Below are positions 23,773 through 31,585 of a stretch of DNA of 33,899 bases, piece after piece (positions within the stretch are counted from its first letter, which is position 1; every line of letters starts with the position of its first letter). The stretch comes from Deltaproteobacteria bacterium. Lineage in GTDB: Bacteria; Desulfobacterota; Syntrophia; Syntrophales; Smithellaceae. Made by a program: the position numbers and the translations under genes. The notes under the pieces were generated by a model that was given only the letters and a program-made list of their open reading frames with translations, was not told the origin of the DNA and did no database searches. The stretch covers positions 1 to 33,899 of the forward strand of contig SBEK01000015.1 of the NCBI GenBank assembly GCA_009668925.1, written 5' to 3'.

Positions 23773-24508
23773 CCCGCTCTCCTTCGCAGCTGTCCCGGTA
23801 AGTACATACGCTCAAATCTTCCAAAAGCGGCATGGCGCCGTCCAAGTCTCCGTTGTAGACGATTTTACCCGAATTAATGATGACGACCACATCCGCCGCT
23901 TCCAGAAACGCCCGGTTATGGCTGACGACGATCGTCGTCGCGCGATGGTAGGCGAGTTCCTTTTTCAATAGACTCACCATCGGACCAATCGTCCACAAAT
24001 CAATTCCCGTATCGGGTTCATCGTAAATCGCCAGCCGGGGATTGGCCGCAATGGTAATCGCCAGTTCGATCTTCTTAATTTCACCGCCCGACAGCCTCGC
24101 GTCCACTTCTTTGTCCAGAAAAGAGAGAGGACAGATTCCCACCCGCGAAAGAATCTCCAGCAGTTTATCCTCGTCGTCGATGCCGGTGGCGATCGTCATC
24201 AGATCGCGAAACGTAATTCCTTTGAAGCGCGCGGGCTGCTGAAAACTGTAGGCGACCCCGGCCTTGGCCCGCTCCGTAATCGAGAGCGATGAAATATCCC
24301 GTCCGTTGAAAATGATCGAGCCGCGGGACGCCGGATTAATTCCCATGATCAATTTCGCCAGCGTCGTCTTGCCGCTCCCGTTGGGTCCGGTGATGACGTA
24401 AAACTTTCCGTCGTCAAACGTGAAGTTTATTCCATCGATGATGTTGCGTTCCCCGCCGTTTCCGTCGCTCTCCGGAACGCTGAAATAGATGTCTTTTAAT
24501 TCAAGCAT
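23753..24508 (-). CDS. sufC: SufC-type ABC ATPase (SmsC-type)
   Basis: 251 residues. Walker A GPNGSGKTT at about 41-49, Q-loop FQQP, signature LSGGEIKKIELA at about 138-149, Walker B LAIYDEPDTGID and the H-loop VVSHNRAFLE are all present. SufC hydrolyses ATP to drive conformational change in the SufB/D scaffold during cytoplasmic Fe-S assembly. It is followed by, and overlaps, the scaffold gene; no desulfurase or sufS/U is in this window. The ATG at 24508 has only a weak ribosome site, and a short leader ORF (24496-24534) crosses it, preceded by a promoter at 24549-24577. Confidence 0.93.
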   Translation of the reverse strand: MLELKDIYFSVPESDGNGGERNIIDGINFTFDDGKFYVITGPNGSGKTTLAKLIMGINPASRGSIIFNGRDISSLSITERAKAGVAYSFQQPARFKGITFRDLMTIATGIDDEDKLLEILSRVGICPLSFLDKEVDARLSGGEIKKIELAITIAANPRLAIYDEPDTGIDLWTIGPMVSLLKKELAYHRATTIVVSHNRAFLEAADVVVIINSGKIVYNGDLDGAMPLLEDLSVCTYRDSCEGERDAGCFR

Positions 24509-24534
24509 GCGTCCAGTCTGCCTTCTTCTTCCAT
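24496..24534 (-). CDS. Possible 12-codon leader ORF overlapping sufC start
   Basis: On the minus strand ATG 24534 opens a frame MEEEGRLDACLN with its stop 10 bases inside sufC (frame differs from sufC). GAGGA lies about 9 bases before this ATG, better than anything directly before the sufC ATG. It includes a Cys codon near the sufC start. Such a frame could couple or regulate translation of sufC. It is too short to exclude chance. Confidence 0.3.
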   Translation of the reverse strand: MEEEGRLDACLN

Positions 24535-24548
24535 TTTTTTACGTCCTC

Positions 24549-24577
24549 GCTATATGCTTGTTTTTTTCTTCTGTCAA
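24549..24577 (-). promoter_or_regulatory. Strong sigma70-like promoter of sufCB
   Basis: TTGACA (24572-24577 on the minus strand) and TATAGC (24549-24554) are separated by exactly 17 bases. A 5' leader of about 35 bases would precede sufC. No IscR-like site is obvious by eye. Confidence 0.72.
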
Positions 24578-24588
24578 TGGGTTTCAGG

Positions 24589-24671
24589 GTTTTACGTTTT
24601 ACGTGTTAAGCATAACGTAAAAGATTATTAATCCGAACAAAACCTAAAACTTAAAACGTAACACATAAAAC
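24589..24671. repeat. Second inverted repeat with 7-base periodicity
   Basis: Arms 24589-24610 and 24650-24671 are inverted copies with 3 mismatches in 22. The arm is heptameric (GTTTTAC, GTTTTAC, GTGTTAA) as at 672-728 but with a different heptamer core. It lies just after the kinase gene end (24678) and just before the sufCB promoter, so it may terminate the kinase transcript; no G/C-rich stem makes it a normal terminator. Confidence 0.55.
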
Positions 24672-24677
24672 TTTTTT

Positions 24678-26249
24678 CTACTCTTCCCCCACCTTCCTGG
24701 GGTAGCCGGTGATGTCGCGGATTTCTTCATAAAGAGGCTTTAACCGCTTATACATTTGTTTATAAACGCGTTCATAGAGCTGGTTGTAGATTTTATGCGT
24801 ATTCCAGTCCGGTTCGAAGTAATGTCCGATATGCGTCATTTCGGCGACCGCTTCTTTAAAGTTCCGGTGCAGACGGAGCCCCACCGCCGCGTCGATCGCT
24901 GCTCCCAGTCCCGATGTTTCATAAATATGCGAACGGGCCGTCGGCAGGCCGAAGATGTCCGCGGTTAGCTGCATGGCCGCGTCGCTTTGCGACCCTCCGC
25001 CCGACACCCGTAACTCATCAATCGTGACGCCGCTCCTGCGCTCCTGCCGCTCCTTGCCGTCTCTCAGCGCATACGCCACGCCCTCGAGAATGGCCCGGTA
25101 GAGGTGGGCCCGGTTGTGGACATCGCCGAAGCCGATCACGGCTCCTTTGGCCTCGGGCCCCGGCACCTTGATGCCCGGCGACCAGTAGGGTTGGAGGATC
25201 AACCCCATGGAGCCCGGCGGAACTTCGTGCAGGAGCTCTTCAATGAGCGTCTCCACTTCAACGTTGCGCTCTTCGGCGATCTGCTGCTCCAGTTGCGCAA
25301 ATTGCTCCTTGAACCAGCTCACCATCCAGTACCCGCGGTAAATCTGTATTTCCAGGCTATAGGCATCCGGGACGGCCGACGGATACGGAGGAATGAGCGG
25401 GATGGCTTCGATATATTTATAGTGCGTCGTATTGATGGTGGCGGTCGTTCCGTAACTCAGGCATCCGATGTGCGGTTTCAGACAACCGGCGCCGATGACC
25501 TCACAGGCCTTGTCCGCGGCGGCGGCAATAAGCGGCAGACCTTCCGGGATGCCGGTCTGGGCCGCGGCCTGGCGCGTAATTTGTCCCAGCACGTCCGCGG
25601 GCTCGATCAAATCCGGAAGCATCCGCGGCTCGACCTGAGTCACCTCCCACTTCCAGTTCCACGAAGACGCCCAGGTCTTCTTTTTGTAGTCGAACGGAAT
25701 ATAGCCCACCTGACAACCGACGGAATCGACAAACCGCCCCGTCAGGCAATAGGTCAGATAGCCTGAAAGAAATAAAAACTTGTGCGTCTTCTTCCAGATG
25801 TCCGGCTGATGGCGTTTAATCCAGTTGCTTTCCGCTTCGGCCTGCAAATACGCCACGGTTTCGCTCATCCCCGACATTTTGAACGCCAATCCCCATAGCC
25901 CGCCGACCGGTTTCAAGCCGAACGTCGATCTCTGGTCGAGCCAGACCATCGCCGGCCGGAGCGGCTTCCCGCTGCGATCGACATTGATCATCGTGGCCCG
26001 CTGGGTCGTGAGCGCAACACCCGCAATTGCTTCCTTCGGAACGGACGTCTCCTGCCAGAGCATTTGGCACACCCGGCACAGAGATTTCCAGTAGTACTCA
26101 GCATCCTGTTCCGCCCACCCCGGCTCCCGTGAAACATAGGGCTGCATGGGCACCCGCTGTTTGAACAGCAGGTTGCCTTTCAAATCGAAAATAAGAGCGC
26201 GGATGGACTGAGTGCCGTTATCGATACTGAGGATTAAATCTCTGGTCAT
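24678..26249 (-). CDS. FGGY-family carbohydrate kinase (substrate unknown)
   Basis: 523 residues from ATG 26249, preceded by GAGGTG; the TTG just before it is the alternative. FGGY kinases phosphorylate sugars such as xylulose, ribulose, glycerol or erythritol using ATP. The N-terminal domain opens with [16 protein letters not shown] (phosphate-1-like loop) and the second domain has [25 protein letters not shown], the [13 protein letters not shown] segment and the ATP-site [18 protein letters not shown], with [12 protein letters not shown] near the end. It is about the length of ribulo/xylulokinases. No sugar transporter or isomerase lies beside it, so the substrate is left open. A dyad (26295-26310) lies upstream. 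Confidence 0.9.
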   Translation of the reverse strand: MTRDLILSIDNGTQSIRALIFDLKGNLLFKQRVPMQPYVSREPGWAEQDAEYYWKSLCRVCQMLWQETSVPKEAIAGVALTTQRATMINVDRSGKPLRPAMVWLDQRSTFGLKPVGGLWGLAFKMSGMSETVAYLQAEAESNWIKRHQPDIWKKTHKFLFLSGYLTYCLTGRFVDSVGCQVGYIPFDYKKKTWASSWNWKWEVTQVEPRMLPDLIEPADVLGQITRQAAAQTGIPEGLPLIAAAADKACEVIGAGCLKPHIGCLSYGTTATINTTHYKYIEAIPLIPPYPSAVPDAYSLEIQIYRGYWMVSWFKEQFAQLEQQIAEERNVEVETLIEELLHEVPPGSMGLILQPYWSPGIKVPGPEAKGAVIGFGDVHNRAHLYRAILEGVAYALRDGKERQERRSGVTIDELRVSGGGSQSDAAMQLTADIFGLPTARSHIYETSGLGAAIDAAVGLRLHRNFKEAVAEMTHIGHYFEPDWNTHKIYNQLYERVYKQMYKRLKPLYEEIRDITGYPRKVGEE

Positions 26250-26294
26250 CAATCACCTCGACTGCAAATGAGGACAGGGGATTTATCCGCCGGA

Positions 26295-26310
26295 TGAACA
26301 TTCCTGTTCA
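26295..26310. promoter_or_regulatory. Dyad upstream of FGGY kinase gene, candidate operator
   Basis: TGAACA-TTCC-TGTTCA is a perfect 6-bp dyad 46 bases before the kinase start codon. It overlaps a minus-strand TTGAAC that could be a -35 box. A sugar-responsive repressor site is one reading; no regulator gene is in the window. Confidence 0.4.
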
Positions 26311-26443
26311 ACCAGCGAATGCACGGTATGCATAGCACCGAATGCTTTTTTTTTAAACAGGGTTTATTGTCCCGGCCCTCCGGCGGGAGAACAAATTCAT
26401 AAAACGGGGCGGGGAGGAAGCAAAAGACGAGCGCCTGATATTC

Positions 26444-26476
26444 AAAGAGCAGGCAACATTCGCTTGCCTGCTCTTT
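26444..26476 (-). terminator. Hairpin terminator after histone-like gene
   Basis: A perfect 13-bp stem (AAAGAGCAGGCAA with its complement, 7-base loop at 26457-26463) lies 24 bases beyond the histone-like stop. The end of the stem gives only three T residues on the minus strand, so it may act on both strands. Confidence 0.7.
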
Positions 26477-26499
26477 AAATTATCCTGATGGGAGTGATC

Positions 26500-26688
26500 C
26501 TACTTTTTGGCTGCCGCCTTCTTGACGACTTTCTTGGCCGCGGGTTTTTTTGCAGCGGTCTTCTTTACGGCCTTCTTCGCAACCTTCTTGGCGGCGGGCT
26601 TTGCGGCCTTCTTCACAACTTTTTTCGCTGCCTTCTTGGCGGCGGGCTTTGCGGCCTTCTTTACGACTTTTTTTGCTGTTGCTGTCAT
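26500..26688 (-). CDS. Histone H1-like Lys/Ala/Pro-repeat DNA-binding protein
   Basis: 62 residues, strongly basic, made only of Ala, Lys, Val, Pro and Thr after Met1. Blocks such as AAKKVVKKAAKPAAKK repeat with a 16-residue period, the style of chlamydial Hc2, AlgP and other bacterial H1-like tails that bind and condense DNA. AAAGGAGG lies 9 bases before the ATG, and a promoter is at 26756-26784. It has no globular domain. Expected in the nucleoid; the exact role (chromatin compaction or stress) is inferred. Repeats at the DNA level suggest growth by slippage. A long frame on the other strand (26507-26893) is only its complement. Confidence 0.8.
   Translation of the reverse strand: MTATAKKVVKKAAKPAAKKAAKKVVKKAAKPAAKKVAKKAVKKTAAKKPAAKKVVKKAAAKK
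26583..26678 (-). repeat. 48-bp direct repeat inside histone-like gene
   Basis: Units 26583-26630 and 26631-26678 are nearly identical over 48 bp (16 codons). This is a direct duplication, so the copy number, and therefore protein length, may vary between strains. Confidence 0.85.
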
Positions 26689-26755
26689 TGCGTTTAGCCT
26701 CCTTTTATTGAGTTTTCTTTTTTCTCGAAACTCGTCATCTTTCTTATATGGCTTA

Positions 26756-26784
26756 ATTTTACTTTATTTTTTTTCTCGGGTCAA
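26756..26784 (-). promoter_or_regulatory. Sigma70-like promoter of histone-like gene
   Basis: TTGACC (26779-26784, minus strand) and TAAAAT (26756-26761) are 17 bases apart in an A-rich region, about 70 bases before the ATG. The rest of 26785-26942 is A/T-rich with no convincing gene. Confidence 0.7.
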
Positions 26785-26942
26785 CAAAAACCGTAAAAAT
26801 ATTTTAATTTTTTTATTGCAGGAGGGCAATGAGATTTCAATGAAGCGGCAACATTCGCCGCGTCGAGAAGGATTCCTGATGATAACGGATTAGGAGATGA
26901 TATGACGAAACCCTTTGCCGGCGCGATTTTCAGCGATCAGCA

Positions 26943-27719
26943 TCAGAAATAATTTTTTGCGCCGACAAACCGTTTGTCGAAGTATTCATTCGACAGAGAA
27001 TCAATGCAAATTTTTTTGCCGCGGTTCGGTGCGTGAATGAACTGCCCTTCGCCGATATAAATGCCCACGTGCGATACTTTTCCCCGTCCGCGCGTGGCAA
27101 AGAAGACCAGATCGCCTTCACGCAGTTCGCTTCGCCTGATGGTGTCTCCGGCATCGAACTGCGTTGCCGAGTGGCGCGGCATATCGAGGCCATTGAGCTG
27201 ATACACCGTCATCGCGAGCCCGCTGCAGTCAAACCCCGTGTCCGCCGACACGCCGCCCCAGAGGTAAGGCACGCCGATGAAGTCTTTTGCGGTTTTCACG
27301 AGCGACTGTCTTAAATAATCCGTCCCGTACTGTTGGCGTTTGGCCGCAGCGGAATCCTCGGGCAGCACGACATAAAATTCTTCGATGATCCCCGCACGCT
27401 TGAGCGACTGCGCCCGGGTGCGGGCCAGTTCCTTCGATGAAAAATTGCCGAAGCGGACTTTGAAAAGTCCGTCGGATGCCTTGAAATACGTGGCGTCGAG
27501 CCCCTGCCCTTTCAGTTTCTCCGTAAGACGAACCGCATTTTGCACGTCGCCGAATGCGCCGGCCTGAATCGTATGGCCCATGACGGCTAGCACGGGCTTC
27601 TTTGTTTCAGGGGGCGCGACAGGACGTTCGTTTACGCTCCGGCCCGCACATCCCTGCACGAGCAGAGCCATCATGATCAGCAGGGCCGAACCCGCACTAA
27701 GAAAGTTGGTCTTGATCAT
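26943..27719 (-). CDS. SPOR-NlpC/P60 peptidoglycan endopeptidase lipoprotein
   Basis: 258 residues. Signal peptide FLSAGSALLIMMALLVQGC with Cys24 as the lipidated residue. A SPOR domain at about 46-118 (VMGHTIQAGAFGDVQNAVRLTEKL ... VRFGNFSSKELA) binds denuded glycan strands. The NlpC/P60 domain at about 140-258 has catalytic Cys165 (DTGFDCSGLAM), His217 (VSHVGIYIG) and His229 (FIHAPN). It would cleave cell-wall stem peptides in the periplasm, anchored to a membrane. The gene starts 19 bases after cca and could share its transcript. No terminator is evident downstream. Confidence 0.92.
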   Translation of the reverse strand: MIKTNFLSAGSALLIMMALLVQGCAGRSVNERPVAPPETKKPVLAVMGHTIQAGAFGDVQNAVRLTEKLKGQGLDATYFKASDGLFKVRFGNFSSKELARTRAQSLKRAGIIEEFYVVLPEDSAAAKRQQYGTDYLRQSLVKTAKDFIGVPYLWGGVSADTGFDCSGLAMTVYQLNGLDMPRHSATQFDAGDTIRRSELREGDLVFFATRGRGKVSHVGIYIGEGQFIHAPNRGKKICIDSLSNEYFDKRFVGAKNYF

Positions 27720-27738
27720 AGCGCCTTATCCTTATCCA

Positions 27739-29103
27739 TCATCGCGTCCGCGGGGACAATTTCCAGCGGTCCCGGATAAAAGCCACCGCTTCACTGTGAT
27801 CACGGATCCTGTTTTCCAGCTGCTCTTCCTCCAGCGCCTGCAATATTTCTCCAATCCGCTTCCCTTCGGTAAATCCCATGGCCAGCAAATCATGACCCGT
27901 GACAAGCCGCGGCGGATGCAGGTCTTGATGGTCCATGATCTGCAATTGCGCGAGGCAAAACTCATAATAGTCCAGCATGCCGTGACTCGCGAGGCAATCG
28001 AGGCGATGCAGCTCGAGATGCAGGCGGAAATCGGGCATACGCAAAAATCGTTTCAGCCGGGCAGGCCTCATCTTCTGCACATTCATGAAGTCCATGTGAT
28101 GGTGAATCAGACTAAGCACGGTCTCCCGCCGGGCGTTGGAGAACTTCAATCGGTGAAGAACGCCGCCGGCAATCGATTCTCCCTGCTGCACGTGCCCGTA
28201 AAAATGGACACCCTTTTCGTCTTCGCTCCGTGAAACGGGTTTGCCGACATCATGAAGCAATGCGCTCCAGGCCAGCGCCGGATCGGTGTTCGGGGCGGTT
28301 TCCCGCGCCAGCGTGTCCAGCATGATCATCGTGTGTTCCCAGACATCGCCTTCCGGATGAAACCGCGGCGGCTGAGATACGCCGTGCATCCTGTCCACCT
28401 CCGGCAGGATATGCTTCAGAAGGCCCGAAGCGGACAACAATTCAAACCCCCGGCGCGCACCGCCGCGGGTCAGAATCTTGCCGAGCTCTTCCTGAATGCG
28501 TTCAGCGCTGACGTTTCTGATATTTGCAGCATGAGCGGCAATGGCGTTTTGTGTCTCGGCATCGAGGTGGAAATCCAGATTGGCGGCAAACCGGACGGCG
28601 CGCAGCATTCTCAGAAAATCTTCGTTGAAGCGGACCGCCGGATCACCGATGGTGCGGACGATCTTTTTCCCGATGTCCGCGAGGCCGTCCACATAATCAA
28701 TCACGCGGTTGATTTCGGGATCCATCAGCAGACCGTTGATGGTGAAATCACGCCGGAAGACGTCTTCTCTGGCCGATGAAAAGTGGACGCGCGTCGGGCG
28801 TCGGCCGTCTTCATATACGTCATCGCTGCGAAACGTCGCCACCTCGTAGGGGTGGCCGTCCGCCATCACGACCATGACGCCGAATTGCGCCCCGACCGCC
28901 ACCGTGCGTTCAAACAGGGAGGCGACCTGATCGGGCAGACCGGACGTGACAATGTCAAAATCACCGGGTGCGACGCCGCGGACAAAGTCCCGCACCGAAC
29001 CGCCGACAAAATAGGCTTCAAATCCGGCTTCCTTCAAACGGCGCACAATACACTCGGCTGTGCGGCGTTTGCTTTCAGCGGCTTTATCCCCGGTCAGTTC
29101 CAA
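27739..29103 (-). CDS. cca: tRNA nucleotidyltransferase (CCA-adding family) with HD domain
   Basis: 454 residues with a TTG start at 29103 whose GAGGAG site lies 6 bases upstream. Nucleotidyltransferase motifs: FVGGSVRDFVRG and GDFDIVTSG (catalytic DxD) near residues 34-55, RRDFTINGLLMD near 115, and RFNEDFLRMLRAVRFAANL (neck). The middle is the RNA-binding region (ERIQEELGKIL). An HD phosphohydrolase-type domain (HDVGKPVSRSEDEKGVHFYGH, then HHHMDFMNV) sits at about 260-330. The family adds CCA (or only CC or A in some lineages) to tRNA 3' ends. It is 63 bases after the ABM gene and 19 bases before the NlpC gene, same strand. Whether it is full CCA- or single-step enzyme cannot be read from sequence. 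Confidence 0.92.
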   Translation of the reverse strand: MELTGDKAAESKRRTAECIVRRLKEAGFEAYFVGGSVRDFVRGVAPGDFDIVTSGLPDQVASLFERTVAVGAQFGVMVVMADGHPYEVATFRSDDVYEDGRRPTRVHFSSAREDVFRRDFTINGLLMDPEINRVIDYVDGLADIGKKIVRTIGDPAVRFNEDFLRMLRAVRFAANLDFHLDAETQNAIAAHAANIRNVSAERIQEELGKILTRGGARRGFELLSASGLLKHILPEVDRMHGVSQPPRFHPEGDVWEHTMIMLDTLARETAPNTDPALAWSALLHDVGKPVSRSEDEKGVHFYGHVQQGESIAGGVLHRLKFSNARRETVLSLIHHHMDFMNVQKMRPARLKRFLRMPDFRLHLELHRLDCLASHGMLDYYEFCLAQLQIMDHQDLHPPRLVTGHDLLAMGFTEGKRIGEILQALEEEQLENRIRDHSEAVAFIRDRWKLSPRTR

Positions 29104-29166
29104 TGCGGGCTCCTCAAAGCACCGGTTACAGTGGCTTGGCGACGGTAAAATCGCCGACTGCGCCGT

Positions 29167-29478
29167 TTATTCTACAGGTGACAATATCTGTAACTCCATC
29201 GATTGCACAAATGCTTTCACGCGTTCGCGAAAGTCCGTCATATGGGCAGACAGGCCATGCTTTTTTAAAGCATCAAGGGTCTCCCATTTTTCCAGAATGA
29301 TCACCGTATCGGGCAGGCTCTCCCGCTGGAACGGATTTCCCGTGGGGATGTCAACCGTCGGACGATACTCATGGCAACCGTCTTCGGCATGCACCATTTT
29401 CATTATTTTTCGTATTTCCTGCAGATAATTATCCCGCTGGCCTTTTTCCAGTGTAATGGTCGCAATAACACAAATCAT
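29167..29478 (-). CDS. Antibiotic biosynthesis monooxygenase (ABM) / quinol monooxygenase-like protein
   Basis: 103 residues from ATG 29478 (a second ATG three bases upstream is possible; the GGAAGG site fits 29478 better). A small dimeric alpha+beta barrel fold is predicted: ICVIATITLEKGQRDNYLQEI, AEDGCHEYRP, VIILEKWETLDALKKHGLSAHM. The KW-E and HxxxxH-like segment is typical of ABM family proteins. They act on quinols or other small aromatics or have unassigned functions. It is 16 bases after thiC in the same direction. No link to thiamine is established. Confidence 0.85.
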   Translation of the reverse strand: MICVIATITLEKGQRDNYLQEIRKIMKMVHAEDGCHEYRPTVDIPTGNPFQRESLPDTVIILEKWETLDALKKHGLSAHMTDFRERVKAFVQSMELQILSPVE

Positions 29479-29494
29479 CATGCACCTTCCTTGA

Positions 29495-30766
29495 TTATCG
29501 TTTGCCCAGTTTGATTGCACAGAATTCACCGCACATGGTGCAGCCTTCATCATCCGCACTCTTGCTTTTCTCCAGCAGGGCGACGGTTCGCTCCGGATCA
29601 ATGGATAAATCCACCTGTCCCTGCCAGTCAAAGGCTTTCCGGCACTCGGACATTTTCCGGTCCCGTTCGCGCGCCCCTTTGACGCCTTTGGCGATGTCCG
29701 CAATATGAGCGGCAATGCGCGCGGCGATGACGCCGTCGCGGACATCGGCCAGTGTGGGCAGGCGCAAATGCTCCGCCGGAGTGACGTAACACAGGAAATC
29801 CGCGCCTGCGGCGCCGGCAATCGCGCCGCCGATCGCGGAAGTGATATGATCGTATCCGGGCGCAATATCCGTCGGCAGCGGACCCAGAACGTAAAACGGC
29901 GCCCCCTGGCACACCTTCTTCTGCAGTTTGATGTTGGCTTCTACTTCCGTAATCGGCACGTGGCCGGGGCCCTCAATCATGACCTGCACGCCCGCCGCAC
30001 GGGCGCGCGCCGCGAGCTCGCCCAGAATGATCAGCTCCTGCAGCTGCCCGCGGTCGGTCGCATCACTCGTGGCGCCTGGTCGCAGGCCGTCGCCGAGGCT
30101 CAGCACCATGTCGTAGCGGTGAGCGATTTCGAGCAGCCGGTCGTACTCCTCAAAAAGTGGATTCTCGCGGTTGTTGCAACGCATCCAGTTCGCGGTCATG
30201 GAGCCGCCCCGGCTGACAATGCCCAGAACTCTTCCCTGCGCCTCGAGGGCCGCTACGCTTTGACGGTTGACGCCGCAGTGCACGGTAATGAAATCGACGC
30301 CGTCCCGACCGTTTTCTTCGATCACGGCAAACATATCGTCGGACGTCATATCGGCAATCGCTTTTTTCTCGGCGAGAATTTTAACCGCCGCCTGATAAAT
30401 CGGCACCGTCCCGATGGCCACGGTGGCTTGTTCCATCACCGCCTTGCGGATCCTGGCCAGATCGCCGCCGGTGGACAGATCCATCACGGCATCGGCGCCC
30501 GCGTCCGTCGCGATCTTCAGTTTGGCGAGTTCGGCGTCCGGATCATTATTATCTTTGGACGTCCCGATATTGGCATTCACTTTGGTCCGCAGTCCTGCGC
30601 CTATGGCCAGCGGTTTGATTGCCGTGTGATTGATGTTGCGGCAGATCACGATGGTCCCGTCAACCATCCCCTGCCGGATCATTTCGGCCTCAAGGCCTTC
30701 TTCCGCCGCGCAGATCTTCATTTCGTCCGAAATGACCCCCTGGCGGGCTTTCTCCAACTGTGTCAT
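29495..30766 (-). CDS. thiC: Phosphomethylpyrimidine synthase ThiC (short form)
   Basis: 423 residues from ATG 30766 (GGAGGAG 4 bases upstream; the further ATG at 30787 lacks this). A radical SAM enzyme that rearranges AIR to HMP-P, the pyrimidine of thiamine. Motifs: NINHTAIKPLAIGAGLRTKVNANIG, DAVMDLSTGGDL, TVPIYQA, SRGGSMTANWM, GLRPGATSDATDRGQ, and a C-terminal CTMCGEFC cluster. That cluster has 3 residues between the second and third Cys, whereas the classic ThiC motif has 4. It lacks the N-terminal extension of enterobacterial ThiC, as in anaerobes. It is 24 bases after thiD in a TPP-riboswitch operon, which favours ThiC over the paralogue BzaF. Confidence 0.94.
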   Translation of the reverse strand: MTQLEKARQGVISDEMKICAAEEGLEAEMIRQGMVDGTIVICRNINHTAIKPLAIGAGLRTKVNANIGTSKDNNDPDAELAKLKIATDAGADAVMDLSTGGDLARIRKAVMEQATVAIGTVPIYQAAVKILAEKKAIADMTSDDMFAVIEENGRDGVDFITVHCGVNRQSVAALEAQGRVLGIVSRGGSMTANWMRCNNRENPLFEEYDRLLEIAHRYDMVLSLGDGLRPGATSDATDRGQLQELIILGELAARARAAGVQVMIEGPGHVPITEVEANIKLQKKVCQGAPFYVLGPLPTDIAPGYDHITSAIGGAIAGAAGADFLCYVTPAEHLRLPTLADVRDGVIAARIAAHIADIAKGVKGARERDRKMSECRKAFDWQGQVDLSIDPERTVALLEKSKSADDEGCTMCGEFCAIKLGKR

Positions 30767-30790
30767 GTTCTCCTCCAAAATCTTCATCCT

Positions 30791-31585
30791 CTATCCGGCG
30801 ATATTCACCGGTCCATGCCCTTCCCCCAGATCCAGGGAATACCTGATTGCCCGGGTCACCAGCCTTTTGGCCTCTTTGACCGCATTGACCATGTTTTCGC
30901 CCCGGCCGATGGATGCGGCCAATACAGAGGCATAGGTGCAGCCGGTGCCGTGCGTGTTTTTCGTTTCGATCCAGTCTGCGGAAAACTCGTAATATTTTTT
31001 CCCGTCGAAAAGGATATCCGTGCTGCCCGATCTTCCTGTGCCGGGCAAATGTCCCCCTTTGATCACAACATTCGCCACCCCGCACTCGCGGATGACGGCC
31101 GCGGCTTTCTTCATGGCGGCAACAGACCGGATCTTCATGTGCGCCAGAGCTTCCGCCTCCGGAATATTCGGAGTGACCACCTGCGCCCGCGGCAAAAGCT
31201 TTTCCAGCAGAGCCTTCAGCGCTTTGTCCTGCATCATCGAGCGGCCCCCTTTTGCCGTCATCACGGGATCCACGACCACCTGTCCGAGTGCGTATTGATC
31301 AATGGCCCGGACAACAGCCTCCACTGCGCCTGCCGTAAGGAGCATGCCGGTCTTCACCGCGTCCGCGCCGATATCGCTAAGGACGGCGTCGAGCTGCGCG
31401 GCAATGAATTTCTTCGACACTGGAAGAATATCACGGACGCCCCGCGTATTCTGAGCCGTCAGCGCCGTAATCACCGTGAGGGCGTAGCCGCCGCAGGCGC
31501 TCACCGCTTTCAGATCCGCCTGAATGCCCGCCCCGCCGCCGGCGTCCGATCCGCCGATGCACAGGATGGTGGCCGGCCTCTTCAT
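30791..31585 (-). CDS. thiD: Hydroxymethylpyrimidine/phosphomethylpyrimidine kinase
   Basis: 264 residues, GGAGGTGA 5-8 bases before the ATG. ThiD phosphorylates HMP and HMP-P to HMP-PP. PfkB/ThiD-type ribokinase fold: CIGGSDAGGGAGIQADLKA (N-terminal substrate site), GMLLTAGAVE, VVDPVMTAKGG and the catalytic anion-hole motif NTHGTGCTYASVLAA. The length is usual for single-domain ThiD; there is no ThiE fusion. It starts at the base next to the thiN stop and precedes thiC by 24 bases. No thiE or thiG is in the window, so the thiazole branch must be elsewhere or salvaged. Confidence 0.96.
   Translation of the reverse strand: MKRPATILCIGGSDAGGGAGIQADLKAVSACGGYALTVITALTAQNTRGVRDILPVSKKFIAAQLDAVLSDIGADAVKTGMLLTAGAVEAVVRAIDQYALGQVVVDPVMTAKGGRSMMQDKALKALLEKLLPRAQVVTPNIPEAEALAHMKIRSVAAMKKAAAVIRECGVANVVIKGGHLPGTGRSGSTDILFDGKKYYEFSADWIETKNTHGTGCTYASVLAASIGRGENMVNAVKEAKRLVTRAIRYSLDLGEGHGPVNIAG

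Noticed and set aside
26902..26952. A 16-codon frame with GGAG before the ATG
   Set aside because: No homology or motif, and its end overlaps the NlpC gene tail. It may be chance.
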